64,000 nucleotides of DNA from Liolophura sinensis (Eukaryota; Mollusca; Polyplacophora; Chitonida; Chitonidae): the NCBI RefSeq assembly GCF_032854445.1, contig NC_088301.1:9608281-9672280 (forward strand), read 5' to 3'. Positions 1-13,025 of the stretch are shown in pieces. Positions within the stretch are counted from its first letter, which is position 1. The number at the start of each line of letters is the position of its first letter. Both the position numbers and the translations under genes were made by a program. Under the pieces are notes generated by a model. The model was not told the DNA's origin. It was given only the letters and a program-made list of their open reading frames with translations, and did no database searches.

Positions 1-349
1 GTTAACAAGCTATACTACAGCCACTGATGGTAAAGCCATTGTTAACAAGCTATACCACAGCCACTGATGGTAAAGTCACTGTTAACAAGCTATACCACAG
101 CCACTGATGGTAAAGCCATTGTTAACAAGCTATATTACAGCCACTGATGGTAAAGTCCTTGTTAACAAGCTATACCACAGCCACTGATGGTAAAGTCCTT
201 GTTAACAAGCTATACCACAGCCACTGATGGTAAAGCCACTGTTAACAAGCTATACTTCAGCCACTAATGGTAAAGCCATTGTTAACAAGCTATACCACAG
301 CCACTGCTGGTAAAGTCACTGTTAACAAGCTATACCACAGCCACTGATG
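1..349. repeat. 40-bp tandem repeat, about 8.7 copies
   Basis: A 40-bp unit beginning GTTAACAAGCTATACYACAG and ending TAAAGYCAYT repeats head to tail from the first base. It runs into the left window edge, so the array is cut off there. Copies differ at a few positions, mostly in the last five bases. After the last copy the sequence becomes unique near 350. 40 is not a multiple of 3 and no long frame spans it, so it looks like a non-coding minisatellite. Confidence 0.95.
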
Positions 350-1262
350 TTCCCTTTACAAGCCATCTATTCGAATCTCTAATCGGGTAGGACAGAAAAC
401 CACGATAACCTGTTAAGTTTGGTATTTTAATTTTTTTTTAAATTGTAAGACTTTGATATTTCACACAAATCATTTTAGACAACTTTCATGAAAAATTCAC
501 CGTCAAAAGTGAAATAAACGCAGTAGAGTGTAAACCTAGCAACAAATTTGAAAAGTTCTTGTACATTGCAGCTACGGTATTGTTAATTTGTTATATCTAT
601 TGAATGATATTTTTGAGTCAATTATCAAAGCCCTACGTGTGGAGCATTCTGAATAATATTTATGAAATAAAGATAGAGCATCCGCTATATAAGCTGAAAT
701 CCTTCTAACAATACCACGATCCAAAACTGAATCCGAAATTAATATAATAATATAATTAATATGACAAAAATGTATGTACGCACGACAGCAACGAATTAGC
801 TGTCTGGAATCGATGACCTTTCGGTCATTATTTATATACGACACTTAAACTTGCGCGCCAAGCAAGTGTTCCTACAAAGGGAGGTAAACACGTTGGGATT
901 CCGGAAACAACATTGTTAGCGTCTATACGGTACAAGAAGATCTAGTTGCCTGACAAACCGCTGTTATCGATTATCTACAAATCAATAACCGTGAAAACCG
1001 ATATCTTTGTTTACGTGACACTTACAGTAGGCCCAACACACATATATCAAGGTAATCACGTAACAACTTCTGACCTATCATATCTAAACATAAAACCCAC
1101 GAACGTAGAGCTTTATGCATTATACCACCAGCGTGACACAACCTTATATATGTCGTAAATTTAAACCACTAATAACTGGTTGAGAGTTGGCAGGTGATAT
1201 AATACAATGGCCATATATAACAGTATTTTATACTACTATATCTGTCTGTTGTTAACATAATA
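350..1262. other. Unassigned AT-rich stretch
   Basis: Frames of 90 codons on the - strand (572-844) and 70 codons on the + strand (946-1158) are present. Neither resembles a known family and neither has a supporting splice or promoter context. I see no gene or recognisable repeat here. Confidence 0.5.
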
Positions 1263-1264
1263 CA

Positions 1265-2217
<953 letters not shown>

Positions 2218-2538
2218 AACATGCACTGTCAGCACAGAGGTGTTAGCCGAGCAGGTCTACAAGTTGGCCATTCTGTCAGTCTGTCTGTTGGTCGGTTGGT
2301 CAGATTTTTGACACCTTATCTTTCAGCCTGGGCCTCCTCTCTTAACATGTTCAGTTAATGAGGGGCATGAGCAGAAGGCGAATGCATTTGTGAAAATTAA
2401 CTAACGCTAATTATCTAATTATCCATAATGTTGAGGCTACCCTGAAATAAAACATGATAATAACAGAAATTAAATGGGTATTCATACATGGCAATAAGTT
2501 TACTATAACACGATGTTTTCACTCACTAGTATGGTGAA

Positions 2539-2642
2539 GCCCCGGTTTCCTCCCACCACAATCCTGGCGGCCGTCGTATAAGTGGAATGATTTTGATTTC
2601 GGCGTATATGATCAATCAAATAAATAAATTAATAAATAAATA
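2539..2642 (+). mobile_element. SINE family A, 3' fragment
   Basis: Contains CGGTTTCCTCCCACCACAAT, GGCGGCCGTCGTATAAGTGG and a diverged tail ending in AAAT repeats. It matches the 3' third of the full copies at 38717 and 50364. Head and upper body are absent. Confidence 0.8.
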
Positions 2643-4225
2643 AGAAATGAAATAACTTCAGATAAAACTTGACATATTTGTTCCGAGATAGAATCACAGC
2701 TTTACTAATCCTTTACTAATCTACACCTGATAAGTTTTTCCTTGACACTTACCTTGACCCGATGTGCATATGAAGACTCTTACCACACCTGAGGGTACGG
2801 GTGCGATGGTCCCGAGGGTGACTTGACCTAGCAAGACTTTCTTCTCCTGGTCGTTCATGACGGACATAGCCTACACTCGGTCACTCGTCCCCGGGTGTGT
2901 GCCTCACAGCCTCTGAGATCGGGTAGTTTGGTACATGGTGAAGCCTGGAAACAAGAGCCAGTAACGATCGACCGTATAAAGACGTGATACGGATAGTCCG
3001 CGCTGATTCGAGAGAGCGTGTCCTTAAAACGGGAACGGTTTAAATTGCCTCAGGTAGTCGAATCAATTCCAGCATGTAAGTGTCTCGGTCACGGAAAGAC
3101 TATCGAGTGTTTAGGCCTATTTGATAGGGTTATGGGTAAAACACATACACGCGTAGTGTGCAGTCGATATAACTGTGTATACCATACGTAGATTTTAGAC
3201 TCTTGGAAATAGATTCTTGGAAGCCGGGAGCTCACTTTACCTGAGCGGGGGTGTAAAGTTTGTTCCACGCACTGACAGTTCCCCCGGCGGTCAGGCTTGT
3301 CAGCACCTGTATAGATTGAGGGACAGGTTGTGGTAACTAAGGGTGACAAACACGCGCCTGTTCGATCCACACAGCGTTAACAGTCTGACACACAGGTCGC
3401 TCTAGAGGGGCAGGTATATTTTTATGTTAGTCAAGTGTTAAAAATGAACACTTTTGTATATACACCATTCACCAACGAATCAAATTCTATACTCACGAAA
3501 TATACGTTTTATAGTTGCAGTCTTTGGGGGCCTATAAGGTTTATGGATACATATATATACGGCAGCAGGTTAAAAAGCTTTACCCGTTAAGCTCGAAGTA
3601 CTTACTTGTTAGAACTTGTTACTTACTTACACACCTGAGAAAAGGACAGTTACTGAAAGCTGCTTATAAACTAGAGTGCTAAGACATTTAGCAGTAAATT
3701 TACTTTGGCGCTGGCGAATTATGTTATAGCTGGCATTACATCAGCTGGAACTAAATCTCTACTTGACGTACGTGTATTTTCCGGAACTAAACCTACACCT
3801 GATACATTCGTAGGCCCTATATAAAGCACATGCATGCAGTTATTGAGCCAAAGTCTGCGCCTTTATCGGAGTGCGTTGTGTACGCTTGAGCTAGTGTTAT
3901 GCTTATAGTTGACTCCGCTGCCACAATTAGCTTAAGACTACTAACAGCAGCCATAAGATTTTTTCTGAAATATTGGGCAAGACAGATTACACCTTAATCA
4001 TTACAAAACGTTCTAAAGAATAGCTGACCTCGTTTACACTAAAGCGTACAGTCACGTTTTTGAAAATTTTGTCAACATCTACAAAACTGGAAGACGGCAG
4101 ACATTCCCTTGTATGAAACTATGTGAATGTTCATAATTATAAACAATTTAAAGGCTACTGCTGTTGAGCAAAAATGAAAAGATCTTACTTCTGCTGTCCA
4201 CCCCGGGCATATACTACTGTGTGTC
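2643..4225. other. Unassigned stretch
   Basis: A 93-codon - strand frame (3089-3370) has no recognisable domain. No gene or repeat is supported. Confidence 0.5.
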
Positions 4226-4229
4226 GTCT

Positions 4230-4400
4230 GCTGCTAGGACAACGTCACGTCATAAGTGACTTATTGTGACGTCATTGCTATGCTCCTGTCATTGTCATAA
4301 GTGCGCGTCATATGTGACACAAGGCGTCGACATTGCTACGCTGCCGTCAGTGTCAGTTATGCGAACATCTTAAATGACACTGTGACGTCACCGATAACAT
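4230..4400. promoter_or_regulatory. Cluster of TGACGTCA-like palindromes in a degenerate duplication
   Basis: A consensus CRE octamer TGACGTCA lies at 4266-4273, with a related GTGACGTCAC at about 4382. Between them are GTCATATGTGAC and several CGTCA half sites. The segment reads as two diverged copies of one unit of roughly 60 bp (ATTGCTATGCTCCTGTC against ATTGCTACGCTGCCGTC). CREB/ATF-type factors bind such octamers in animals. No adjacent gene is visible, so a regulatory role is only a possibility. Confidence 0.3.
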
Positions 4401-4451
4401 AAAAATATCGTCATATGTTTAAGGGTTTAATACCCCCCCTAGGGGTGCTTG

Positions 4452-4534
4452 TTGTATAACCCGATACCACTGAACCTTGTTTCATTTCGAGTTAAATCCC
4501 GAGCAACAAAGTTCACCGGTATCGGGTTACACAA
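4452..4534. repeat. 83-bp inverted repeat (possible MITE or hairpin)
   Basis: The left arm (TTGTATAACCCGATACCACT...) and right arm (...GGTATCGGGTTACACAA) are near-perfect reverse complements of about 26 bp. They are separated by about 30 bases that contain a second, smaller complementarity. Short foldback elements have this shape. No target duplication could be confirmed. Confidence 0.6.
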
Positions 4535-5139
4535 TGAGCACCAAGACAAAGGTGTTATGGTCTATTGTATCTCAATAAATGAAGAAAACGTAGGGGAACA
4601 TGGCATGTTTCATGCTTTCATCCTCTTCACCACTCCACAAAGGTCACGAGTTTTATACCAATCAACGTCAAGCAGTTGACCTAGATACTCCAATGCTGCG
4701 TATGAATGGGATCGTGTGTGACTGTTACGTAACGTACATGCAGGAATGTGAAAGTTTTGTACCGGTAATTACAAAAGCAATATGTATAAACTATGTAAAG
4801 TAGCACATTTCTGGCTGAAGAAATTCTCGACATTTCCCCTGTAGGCCTAAATGAATCATGAAAACAAATCTAAAACAAAACCAAGTTAAAATCTATGTAT
4901 ATTTGCACACGTCACAAAACTGTCGTCATCATGGTCAGACGACGTTAAAGAGACCAGAGAAGGCTTGTGCATTCCTCAGCACCATACACGCAATAATAAA
5001 ACCACACCAGCCAATATCTAGCTATTATTATACACCTTCCACGTTCGTCTGTGCTTTTAATGCTGTTTAGATCGTGTCACGTAGCTCGTCTTGAAAGTCA
5101 CCTTTAGCAACGCCCATAAAGTCGTAGTCTTTTATAATA

Positions 5140-5213
5140 TTTTATTTATTTGATTGGTGTTTTACGCCGTGATCAAGAATATTTCACTTAAACGACTGTG
5201 ACCAGCACTATTA
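5140..5213 (-). mobile_element. SINE family A tail fragment, reversed
   Basis: TTATTTATTTGATTGGTGTT, then TTACGCCGTGATCAAGAATA and TTTCACTTAAACGACTGTGA, is the reversed 3' end of family A. The remainder is lost. Confidence 0.75.
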
Positions 5214-5506
5214 TAACATAAAAAATATGTGTGCAATAGGGAGGCGGCATATTTTTTAATCTCGTTAGGTGGCGCTTGTATTTTGTTTGGTGTATAATAA
5301 ATAGGTTATTTTTCGAATGGCTTTCGTCTCCTGCTTATGGTGGCTCACAGCGGAGATTGGGAAGGTCGCCATCTAAAAACCACCATGCCCGCTACTTGGT
5401 TTCAAATATAACTAGAACAGCCTGAAACTACTTCCAGCGAATGGTTTTCAACGTATACTTCGATACAAAGCATTTTGCTATTGGAATATTTAAACTGGTT
5501 CATACT

Positions 5507-5539
5507 AAAAAAAAAAAAGGGAGGGGGGGGGGGGGGGGG
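5507..5539. repeat. Poly(A)/poly(G) tract
   Basis: Twelve As run into a tract of about 20 Gs with a single A interruption. This is low-complexity sequence. Confidence 0.95.
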
Positions 5540-6959
5540 CGTATCTTGAGCTACACGTTGGTACGAATTACAAATTATTAGCTCTCAAAGTTTTCTATTT
5601 TCAAAAAAATTTACGACTGAAATTACGTAGCTAAAATTAGTTTTCGAGTATATCCAAACAAATTATGATCATAAGCAAAAATGCAAAAGTAGATTCAGAA
5701 TCAGCCGTCTGAAATACATCAAACTTTTTATGGCGTCACGAACTCGACGAAAGTTTTTAGCGGACTTTAACTTTTTTTTCAGATTGTGTGTAACTAGTAC
5801 TGCTCTACATATATTCGTCAAATTTTAAAAGGATCTGTGTATTGGTTTTTGAGGAGACGGCGTCTAAAGGTTTTGCTAGAAATCCAATAAGGCCGCCAAA
5901 CTATATGACCTAGAAGAAAGTTAATAGTACTAAAACATAACATATATCCGCGAGAATTTGCTGCCAAATTTCAAGCAGATGCGAGCAGCCGTTTTCTAGA
6001 AAAGGGACAAAAAGCACTGTCCGAAAAGAACATAGTTACAATATTGCAAACAAGAGCAATCGGCTTCCAGCTTGAAACTATAACAAAACATAGGAGTTTT
6101 GAGGCTAAAAGGCGTCGCCGATTGTCCCCATCACCTCTTGGGCTGAGTCCCCTCCACCCCTACCACGACATAACAGTGTCAATGAATAATTTCCACATCT
6201 TGTTAAAAGTTCGGTAAGCAATATAGCCATAGCAAAGTGCGTTAGTGGTGTGGTTGTTGTTACCCTCTGTAATTATTCATATATATATATAAGACATATA
6301 CATACAAAAATAGTGTTGAAAGCTAAATATTATGTTTTTCTCACAGTTTTTGTTTTTTTTTTCCAAAAAGTAAAGGTATGAATACATTTCTCATTATATA
6401 TGGGAGAGAAACCGTGCCTTCCTGTTACAATTACACGTATTCGGGCTAAAAATAGTAGATCAGATGTCTCACACACTAGAAGAATAATGATTATTTTTGT
6501 TCATCCTTCGTACAATATAATGAGTAATATTGGCGTATAAATCTTATCATGAGTGTTACAGCCGGAACACATACATGTGTATAGCATAATAGGGACACAG
6601 TTATGGCGAATGTGAAAGGAAATGGCGCTACCAAGCCGGGATCTGATCACAACAAATAGGCTGCGCTCATGTGCCATAATTTTTTTTGTGTGTTTTGTCA
6701 AAGATGGGCTATATAATATTATCCCATATATTTGTAGGATTGATGTGAAGATTCTTTTATGTATACATGTACGTTGGGAGCTGGCATCGCACGCCTAAGA
6801 TCATTATGCTCTTCCCGGATTTATTCGAATTATCGGCATGTGAGGCTTGAACTGCCTTTTTCAAGGGACATAATGCGAGGTTTTATTTTGTTTTGCAAAG
6901 TTGGTAGGGTAATCTCCCTTCGAACGGGAATCGTTGACACGCTGTTTTTCCCCCGACTG
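5540..6959. other. Unassigned AT-rich stretch
   Basis: It contains a TA-rich patch at about 6280-6300 and short frames only. No gene is supported. Confidence 0.5.
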
Positions 6960-7265
6960 AAGTCGCTCACGGATACAAGAGTAGCTCTGTGGAAAAGTCA
7001 GTTCATGGTCTTAAAACCACGAAGCAGGACTTGTGCTCGATGGATCAGATATATACATATAGTTAAGACGCAGGTTCACTGAGTTCGGGCGTTCGAATCC
7101 AGTTCTTGCTTTTTCACCTGTGCCTTTAAGTCAAGAGGTTTGTCAGCTAGTTGGCCAAAGTCTGTAGTTTTCTTCACCCACAAACATGACCGCCATCATA
7201 TAAGTGAAAAACACCTGAGTACGTACACCATCAGTTAGTCAAATCAATCTATCAGCGAATTTCCA
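6960..7265 (+). mobile_element. Diverged tRNA-headed SINE
   Basis: A good pol III B-box, CGTTCGAATCC, lies at about 7090. Downstream are CACCCACAAACATGACCGCC and ATCATATAAGTGAAAAACAC, then a CAATCAAT-like end. That 3' part resembles the tail shared by SINE families A and B. The 5' boundary is uncertain. A 107-codon + frame (6759-7082) overlaps the head and is not considered coding. Confidence 0.5.
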
Positions 7266-8368
7266 CACACATACCAAGTAACACACAAGAGGAGTGCATA
7301 TTGTACAGATCAGATCCTTAACTTGAGACTGTAGTGTTTTACGGACAATAATAATCGTATATATAGATGTTTTCGACTAAACCCGCGTGGCTTTTGCGTA
7401 ATCCATTCTGTAGCAGAGAATACAATCCCAGATTATTCTCGGAACGGTCAGCGAAGGGAGGTTTCTCCATCCCGAGCTATATCTGTTAGGTTTCCGCTAG
7501 CTTACATGCCGAGGAGTCTTGAGTGATGATAAGATTATCACTCGATCAATAAAGTGTATCAGTCGAAATGTCAACTGGCCTATTAATCAATCGTGTTCCT
7601 GTCTTTATGGAAATATTTATGATGAGCGTTATACGATAAGCTGCCCCACCGATCAAGAAAATCCTTGAACTACACTAGACTAATCGATACCTAATGAAAT
7701 AGGCAATTATTTTGATGGATAAATAAAGATTGCATGCAGAATTGTTCTAGGTAACAGCATCTAATATAGCCCAAAATTTACTGCCCTACGTATATATATG
7801 CTATAATTCCCCAAACCCACCGATCTGTAAACTGCCCCTCAATAATAATTGACCAAGCTTACTTCGGCAGACAGCGGATTATAAAATATTGACGACAATC
7901 AGAGAACAAGATATACATGTAGAGTAGGAATATTTAAAAAAATATTTTGTAATTAATTAACCTAACTTTTGTCGATGTCCATGGATTTTTTTTTTGAAGA
8001 ATTGCTTTGATGTAAATTTGTTTTAATCTTGAATCGCTGCGTTGCCTTTAGCTTTCTTGGTCATATAATACGACCGTATCAAAGCATAGTCGTATTCTGC
8101 CAATGCACAATTTCCCTTGAGGCTCATTCGTCAAGGTCATTCGTCTAGCTTACATTTAATTCTCAGCACAGAACTGTTTTTTCTTCTGTATAAATTCAAC
8201 ACAAGAATATCAAGCTCATTAGGACATCATCTTAACTTTTACCTCGGGGCAAGCGACTAAACTAAATCTGTAGTTCCAAATGTATGTTATTATATACAAA
8301 TTATGGAAATCGCATGCTCTCGTGCAAGAGTTCATTTAAGCATGGATGTCACGCATATATCTTGTTTC
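7266..8368. other. Unassigned stretch
   Basis: No long frames and no recognised repeat. Confidence 0.5.
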
Positions 8369-9010
8369 GTGTTGTTGTGTATTCAGGAAGGCATTGTTGT
8401 GAATTCAGGATAGGTACTGTTGTGTATTCAGGAAGGGTGTTGTGTATTCAGTAAGGGTATTGTTGTGTATTCGGGAAGGCATTGTTGTGAATTCTAGAAG
8501 GGTGTTGTTATGTATTCAGGAAGGGTGTTGTCGTGTACTCAGGAATGGTGTTGTTGTGTATTCAGGAAGGGGTTGTTGTGTATTCAGGAAGGAGGTTGTT
8601 GTGTATTCAGGAAGGGTGTTGTCGTGTATTCAGGAAGGGGGTTGTTGTGTATTCAGGAAGGGGGTTGTTGTGTATTCAGGAAGGGTAATGTCGTGTATTC
8701 AGGAAGGGTGTTGTTGTGTATTCAAGATGGCTATTGTTGTGTGTTTAGGAAGGTTGTTGATTTATATTCAGGAAGGGTGTTGTTGTGAATTTAGGAAGGG
8801 GGTTGTTCTGTACTTAGGAAGCATATTGCTGTGTATTAAGGAAGGGTGTTGTTGTGTATTCAGGTAGGTATTGTTGTGTATTCAGAAAGGGTATTGTCGT
8901 GTGTTCTGGAAGGGTATTAATGTGTATTGAGGAAGGGCACTGTTGTGTATTCAAGAAGGGTATTAATGTGTATTCAGGATGGGTATTGCTGTGTGTTCCG
9001 GAAGAGTATT
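8369..9010. repeat. 23-bp minisatellite, left part
   Basis: The unit is close to GTTGTTGTGTATTCAGGAAG plus GGT, repeated about 28 times with substitutions and small indels. Because 23 is not a multiple of 3, all three + frames stay open over long runs and give Cys/Val-rich repeats (for example 8442-8867). These are artefacts of the array. The array resumes after the SINE at 9011-9301. Confidence 0.93.
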
Positions 9011-9301
9011 TATTTATTTATTTTTTTATTTGATTGGTGTTTTACGCCGTAGCGCGCTAACCAACTGATCCAAGGTGAACGAATATTTCACTTATACGAC
9101 GGCGGCCAGAATTATGGTGGGAGGAAACCGGGCAGAGCCTGGGGGAACCCACGACCATCCGCAGGTTGCTGAAAGACCTTCCCACGTACGACCGGAGAGG
9201 AAACTTGCATGAGCTGGACTCACAGCGACCCCATTGGTGAGAGACTCCTGGGTCATTACGCTGCGCTAGCGCGCTAACCAACTGATCCAAGGAGGCCCGT
9301 T
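9011..9301 (-). mobile_element. SINE family A inserted in the minisatellite, with head duplicated into tail
   Basis: A nearly full family A copy, reversed: AAAT tail at 9011-9040, then body, then tRNA-like head ending near 9295. The flanks GGAAGAGTATT (9000-9010) and GGAAAGGTATT (9302-9312) may be the target duplication, but both are also variants of the array unit. Oddly, 25 bases of the head (AGCGCGCTAACCAACTGATC + CAAGG, 9268-9292) also occur at 9051-9075 in the tail, replacing the usual ACTCAA. A small body deletion removes part of the B-box region near 9215. Confidence 0.9.
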
Positions 9302-9620
9302 GGAAAGGTATTATTGTTTATTCAGGATGGGTATTATCATATATTCAGGAAGGGTATTGTTGTGAATTCAGAAAGGGTACTATTGTGTTCTGAAAGGGTA
9401 TTGTTGTGTACACAGGAAGTGCATTGTTGTGTATTTAGGATAGGTATTGTGTTTTCTGGAAGGGTATTGTCGTGTATTCAGGATGGGTATTGTCATATAT
9501 TCAAGAAGGGTATTGCTGAGTATTCAGAAGAGTGTTTTAGTTGTGTATTCAGGAGCGGTGGTGTTGTGTATTCAGGAAGGGTATTGGTGTGAATTTAGAA
9601 AGGGTACTATTGTGTATTCA
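9302..9620. repeat. 23-bp minisatellite, right part
   Basis: The same unit as 8369-9010, more diverged, about 13 copies, ending at TGTGTATTCATTAATC. The two parts form one array opened by the SINE. Confidence 0.9.
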
Positions 9621-12298
9621 TTAATCACCTATTTGCGATGTTACAAAAGTTGCTCTTCTCCTTCCAAAGAAATAAAATTGTAAACAACATGGACTGAAGA
9701 AAGGCTCATTTTCTATATCAGAAACAGTCATGATCAGTTCTAGTCTCTTTATATGTTGTAAAAAAAAAATCATGTACAATAAATCTTCTAACACAGGAGT
9801 TTGTGAGAGGAAACCATACTTGGGGTCAATCAATTCATGGGTAAAACCGCTCCTTTCGAAAACTTGAAGGAGCAAAATTTTGTGAGTATGACCTGTTGTG
9901 ACCAAATTGGCTTTTAGTAGGGCCCGACTTTCTCTCCGGGCAACTGTTTCCTTTACTGTCACTAAATCTCATTATACCCACGCGCGCGACTGAGGAAAAT
10001 TACAGCAATCTGATCTCACGACTCCCTGGCGTTTACTCCAGACACTCCGGTTTCCATTACTATTAAAACTAACCCCAGTGGCCCAAGCGTAAAAATCTCG
10101 AGCATGGCGTTAAAAACAATGAAATTAATGTTAATACCAGTTTTATCACAATACACTACTTGGGGAGATCTGTAAGCAACCTGCAGATGGTCGTGGGCAC
10201 GCTAATAACTCGGCACTAAGGCCAGACAATAAGCGTCAGCATCGGAGATTGTTTGTCCATGTAAAGAAAACAAACGCCTGGAGTCATAGTACGGCCTACA
10301 TTAGCTAAAACACAATTTGGTCACAACTGCTCGCAGTCACACGCATTCAATTTCTTCAATTACCTCTTCTTTGAATGGTTTTACCGATGACCCAGAGTGT
10401 GATTTCATTCCCCAAACACCCGGCGTTAGAAAACTGATTGCATTAGTATTTTTTACCTTATATGAGGAGGCTACTCTTGACCAAGGCTGGTGATAGCAAA
10501 TAAGCCTTATGTTCAGTCCTTGTTTACAACAAAGGCGAAATATCAACAACATACCAATGTTTATTTCACCGGATCCATGACGTCATGCGCTTTGTGTGAT
10601 GTTTACAATAACATATACTTAAGACTACAGTTTGAATTTTGTCGCTTGTCCGAGATAAAGGTTGAGATGAAGCCAGGATAAGCTTGCTTTCCTTGTGTGG
10701 AATTTATACTGATCTTCCCTGCAAATATACGTCTTTGCTACACAAATAAGGATACGTGTAAATGCACATGTATAATAAACTAGATGAGTTAATTTTTTTA
10801 CTGACCTGTCCAACATAAATACGCCTTGATATATATTTATGTGAAACAACAAAATACATTCATGTAAACGTAATGAACCAGACGAATAAAATTAGCGGTA
10901 AACTGTCTCATGGATTGGAAGAATATAAAGTTTATGCAATGACACGTTCGTTGTAGGATCAAAGTAAGCTGATGGTATCGGAAACGATCAAAGTTTAAAA
11001 TAAATTCACATCAAAGCGAAGAAACCATACGTTCCCCACTCTCTATGCCGCAAACGAAAGTGACACTTTAACTAGGGCATTTACTGCAACTAACGATGCC
11101 GTTCAAGTCTTTGAAGTTAGCTATACTAGAAGTAGAGAAAGGCCGTTTTCAAATAATAGGTAGTGTTTCTTATCCGCATCAAGAATAAAACCCAGTGAAA
11201 TGTGACTGATTATGCAGGTGTTAATCGTCGGAAACTAACAGATCAACAGTTTTGTTCTGCCCGATATTTGATCCGCTAAAATGATGGGGTTTGTCGCTTT
11301 ATACATCAGTTATGCAGGGAGGAAAGAAGTACCTTTCTATTCGACATTGCTATGAGGGATCGCTTTGAGAACAACTAAGACGAGGTCTACAGGTTCAATA
11401 TCGCACGGCCTAAGCTGTGACGTAGCCTTTACCCATTCTCTCCATGAAGTGGCATAGTAACACCGAAGTACTGCATCATTTTGAGATCGTATACAACGAT
11501 TTAGTTACATGTAGCCGATGTGCCATTTCACAAAGTTGTTGAGCACGTCTGTATCATTTACGGACCACCACAGACGTAAAATCAGTTGATTTACAAGCCG
11601 TGTAATATTCAACGATGGCATCACAAACTATGTCAAACAGTAGCATACCGTCTCGGCACAAACGGTATTCATCCCCCCAAATACAGTCTTTGTCGTTCAT
11701 TTTAGCGTTTAGTCAGCAGTTTCTAAACAATAAATATCCCAGTCAGTGCAAAATTCATAAGGGATACTGAAGGTTTACGGGAATGACAAGACGGCATCTC
11801 ATCTGACAACGCTTAAAATTAATAAAAAATCTTCCGACACAATTTTTTTCTCTGAATTTATTACAACGGAAGAATTAAATTTTGCTCCTTCGTCTTTCTC
11901 GCATACAAGCGATGTTTTTTTTTTCTGTTTTGTTTTATGAAATACAGTAAAATTTTTGAAACGTGGTGTTCAAGCCGAGGTGCTTTCTCTGACGTCCGTG
12001 ATAACTAGGTCAGCACTGCTTTCACCTTAGTAAGCACCGCTACTTAATTGAAGCATAAAATTCAACGACAGTCGAATGCCTAGATCAGCCTTATTTCCAT
12101 TTGTTTCAGAATTGAGCATCTAGTTGTAAAAAAATCATATTGTAATTTTGTAAGCATTTAATTGGGGTAAAAATCCCCAGAACAACCTCTCCAAAGGCTA
12201 CGACCTGAACCAGGAATAACCCGGCCGCGCATCTGCAGCTGGGCCATTGAAACAGGGTTGCTGGAGTTCCTTGTTAATGATATAATAGACCTACTGCA
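9621..12298. other. Gene-poor stretch with an unrecognised frame
   Basis: A 113-codon - strand frame (9621-9962) starts beside the minisatellite and has no recognised domain. It could be chance. Old SINE pieces lie at 10020-10200. The rest shows no gene. Confidence 0.4.
10020..10200 (+). mobile_element. Degenerate SINE pieces
   Basis: GACACTCCGGTTTCCATTAC ... AAATCTCGAGCATGGCGTTA resembles a SINE 3' end. It is followed at 10158-10200 by GGGGAGATCTGTAAGCAACC TGCAGATGGTCGTGGGC, which matches the family A body. Both pieces are old and incomplete. Confidence 0.4.
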
Positions 12299-12313
12299 TC
12301 AACAGTTCAAGCA

Positions 12314-12662
12314 ACCGGCCCGGATAGCACAGTTGGTAGAGCGGCCGCTTCGGGACTGGTTGATCCAGGATCAATCCTTGATCGAGTCACACCTAAGACT
12401 TTAAAAGAGGAAGTTGTAACTCGCTTGGCGTTCAGCATGAAGAGGATAGTGCAACGACTGGTTGACCCGTATCAGTATAATGGCTCGGGGTGGCTTATTT
12501 GCTTTTGGTAAGTCGTCTCAGTGAAGCAGCACTAAATAAAAGAGCGGTGGAAATCCGTCCTGCAACAAGGAGGCACATTACACGTACATGCACCCTAATG
12601 ATTCCTTCGTCGTCATATGAGTGAAAAATTGTTGAGTACGACGTTAAACCCCAAGCACTCAC
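12314..12662 (+). mobile_element. SINE family B, full length with perfect target duplication
   Basis: The 349-bp copy starts with a tRNA-like head: A-box TAGCACAGTTGGTAGAGC, then a B-box-like GGATCAATCC. The body includes CGTATCAGTATAATGGCTCG and AAGAGCGGTGGAAATCCGTC. The tail is CGTCGTCATATGAGTGAAAA then GAGTACGACGTTAAACCCCA and ACTCACTC. It is flanked by an exact 15-bp duplication, TCAACAGTTCAAGCA, at 12299-12313 and 12663-12677. A second, reversed copy lies at 60262-60617. Confidence 0.93.
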
Positions 12663-13025
12663 TCAACAGTTCAAGCAGTGTAAGAAATGTTCTTCAAGTG
12701 TGTTCGTTTTCCGAGAAAACCATATTTATCACTTAGACCTTCACCGCTGAAGTTCACAACTTTTATCTGTCATAGGCTACTGATTAGACTATTATACGGA
12801 AAATACCTTCGATGTCAGAGAGCAAGAGTGAACGTTACATCACGTTGCCCTCGATAATGGAGGTATGCTGAACCTGGGTCAAGACGAAGTTTCATTAAAC
12901 TTTTACTTGGGTTGAAAACAATGTAAAAAAGTATTTATTGCCGGTTTAAGATACTTTGAATGGTAGTCTTTCAATGGACATAAACATGAAGTTGAGACAC
13001 AGAAATTAACATTTAACTTCATAAA

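Noticed and set aside
8442-8867. Cys/Val-rich repeat protein of 141 codons
   Set aside because: All three + frames stay open because the 23-bp unit lacks stops. It is a minisatellite, not a gene.
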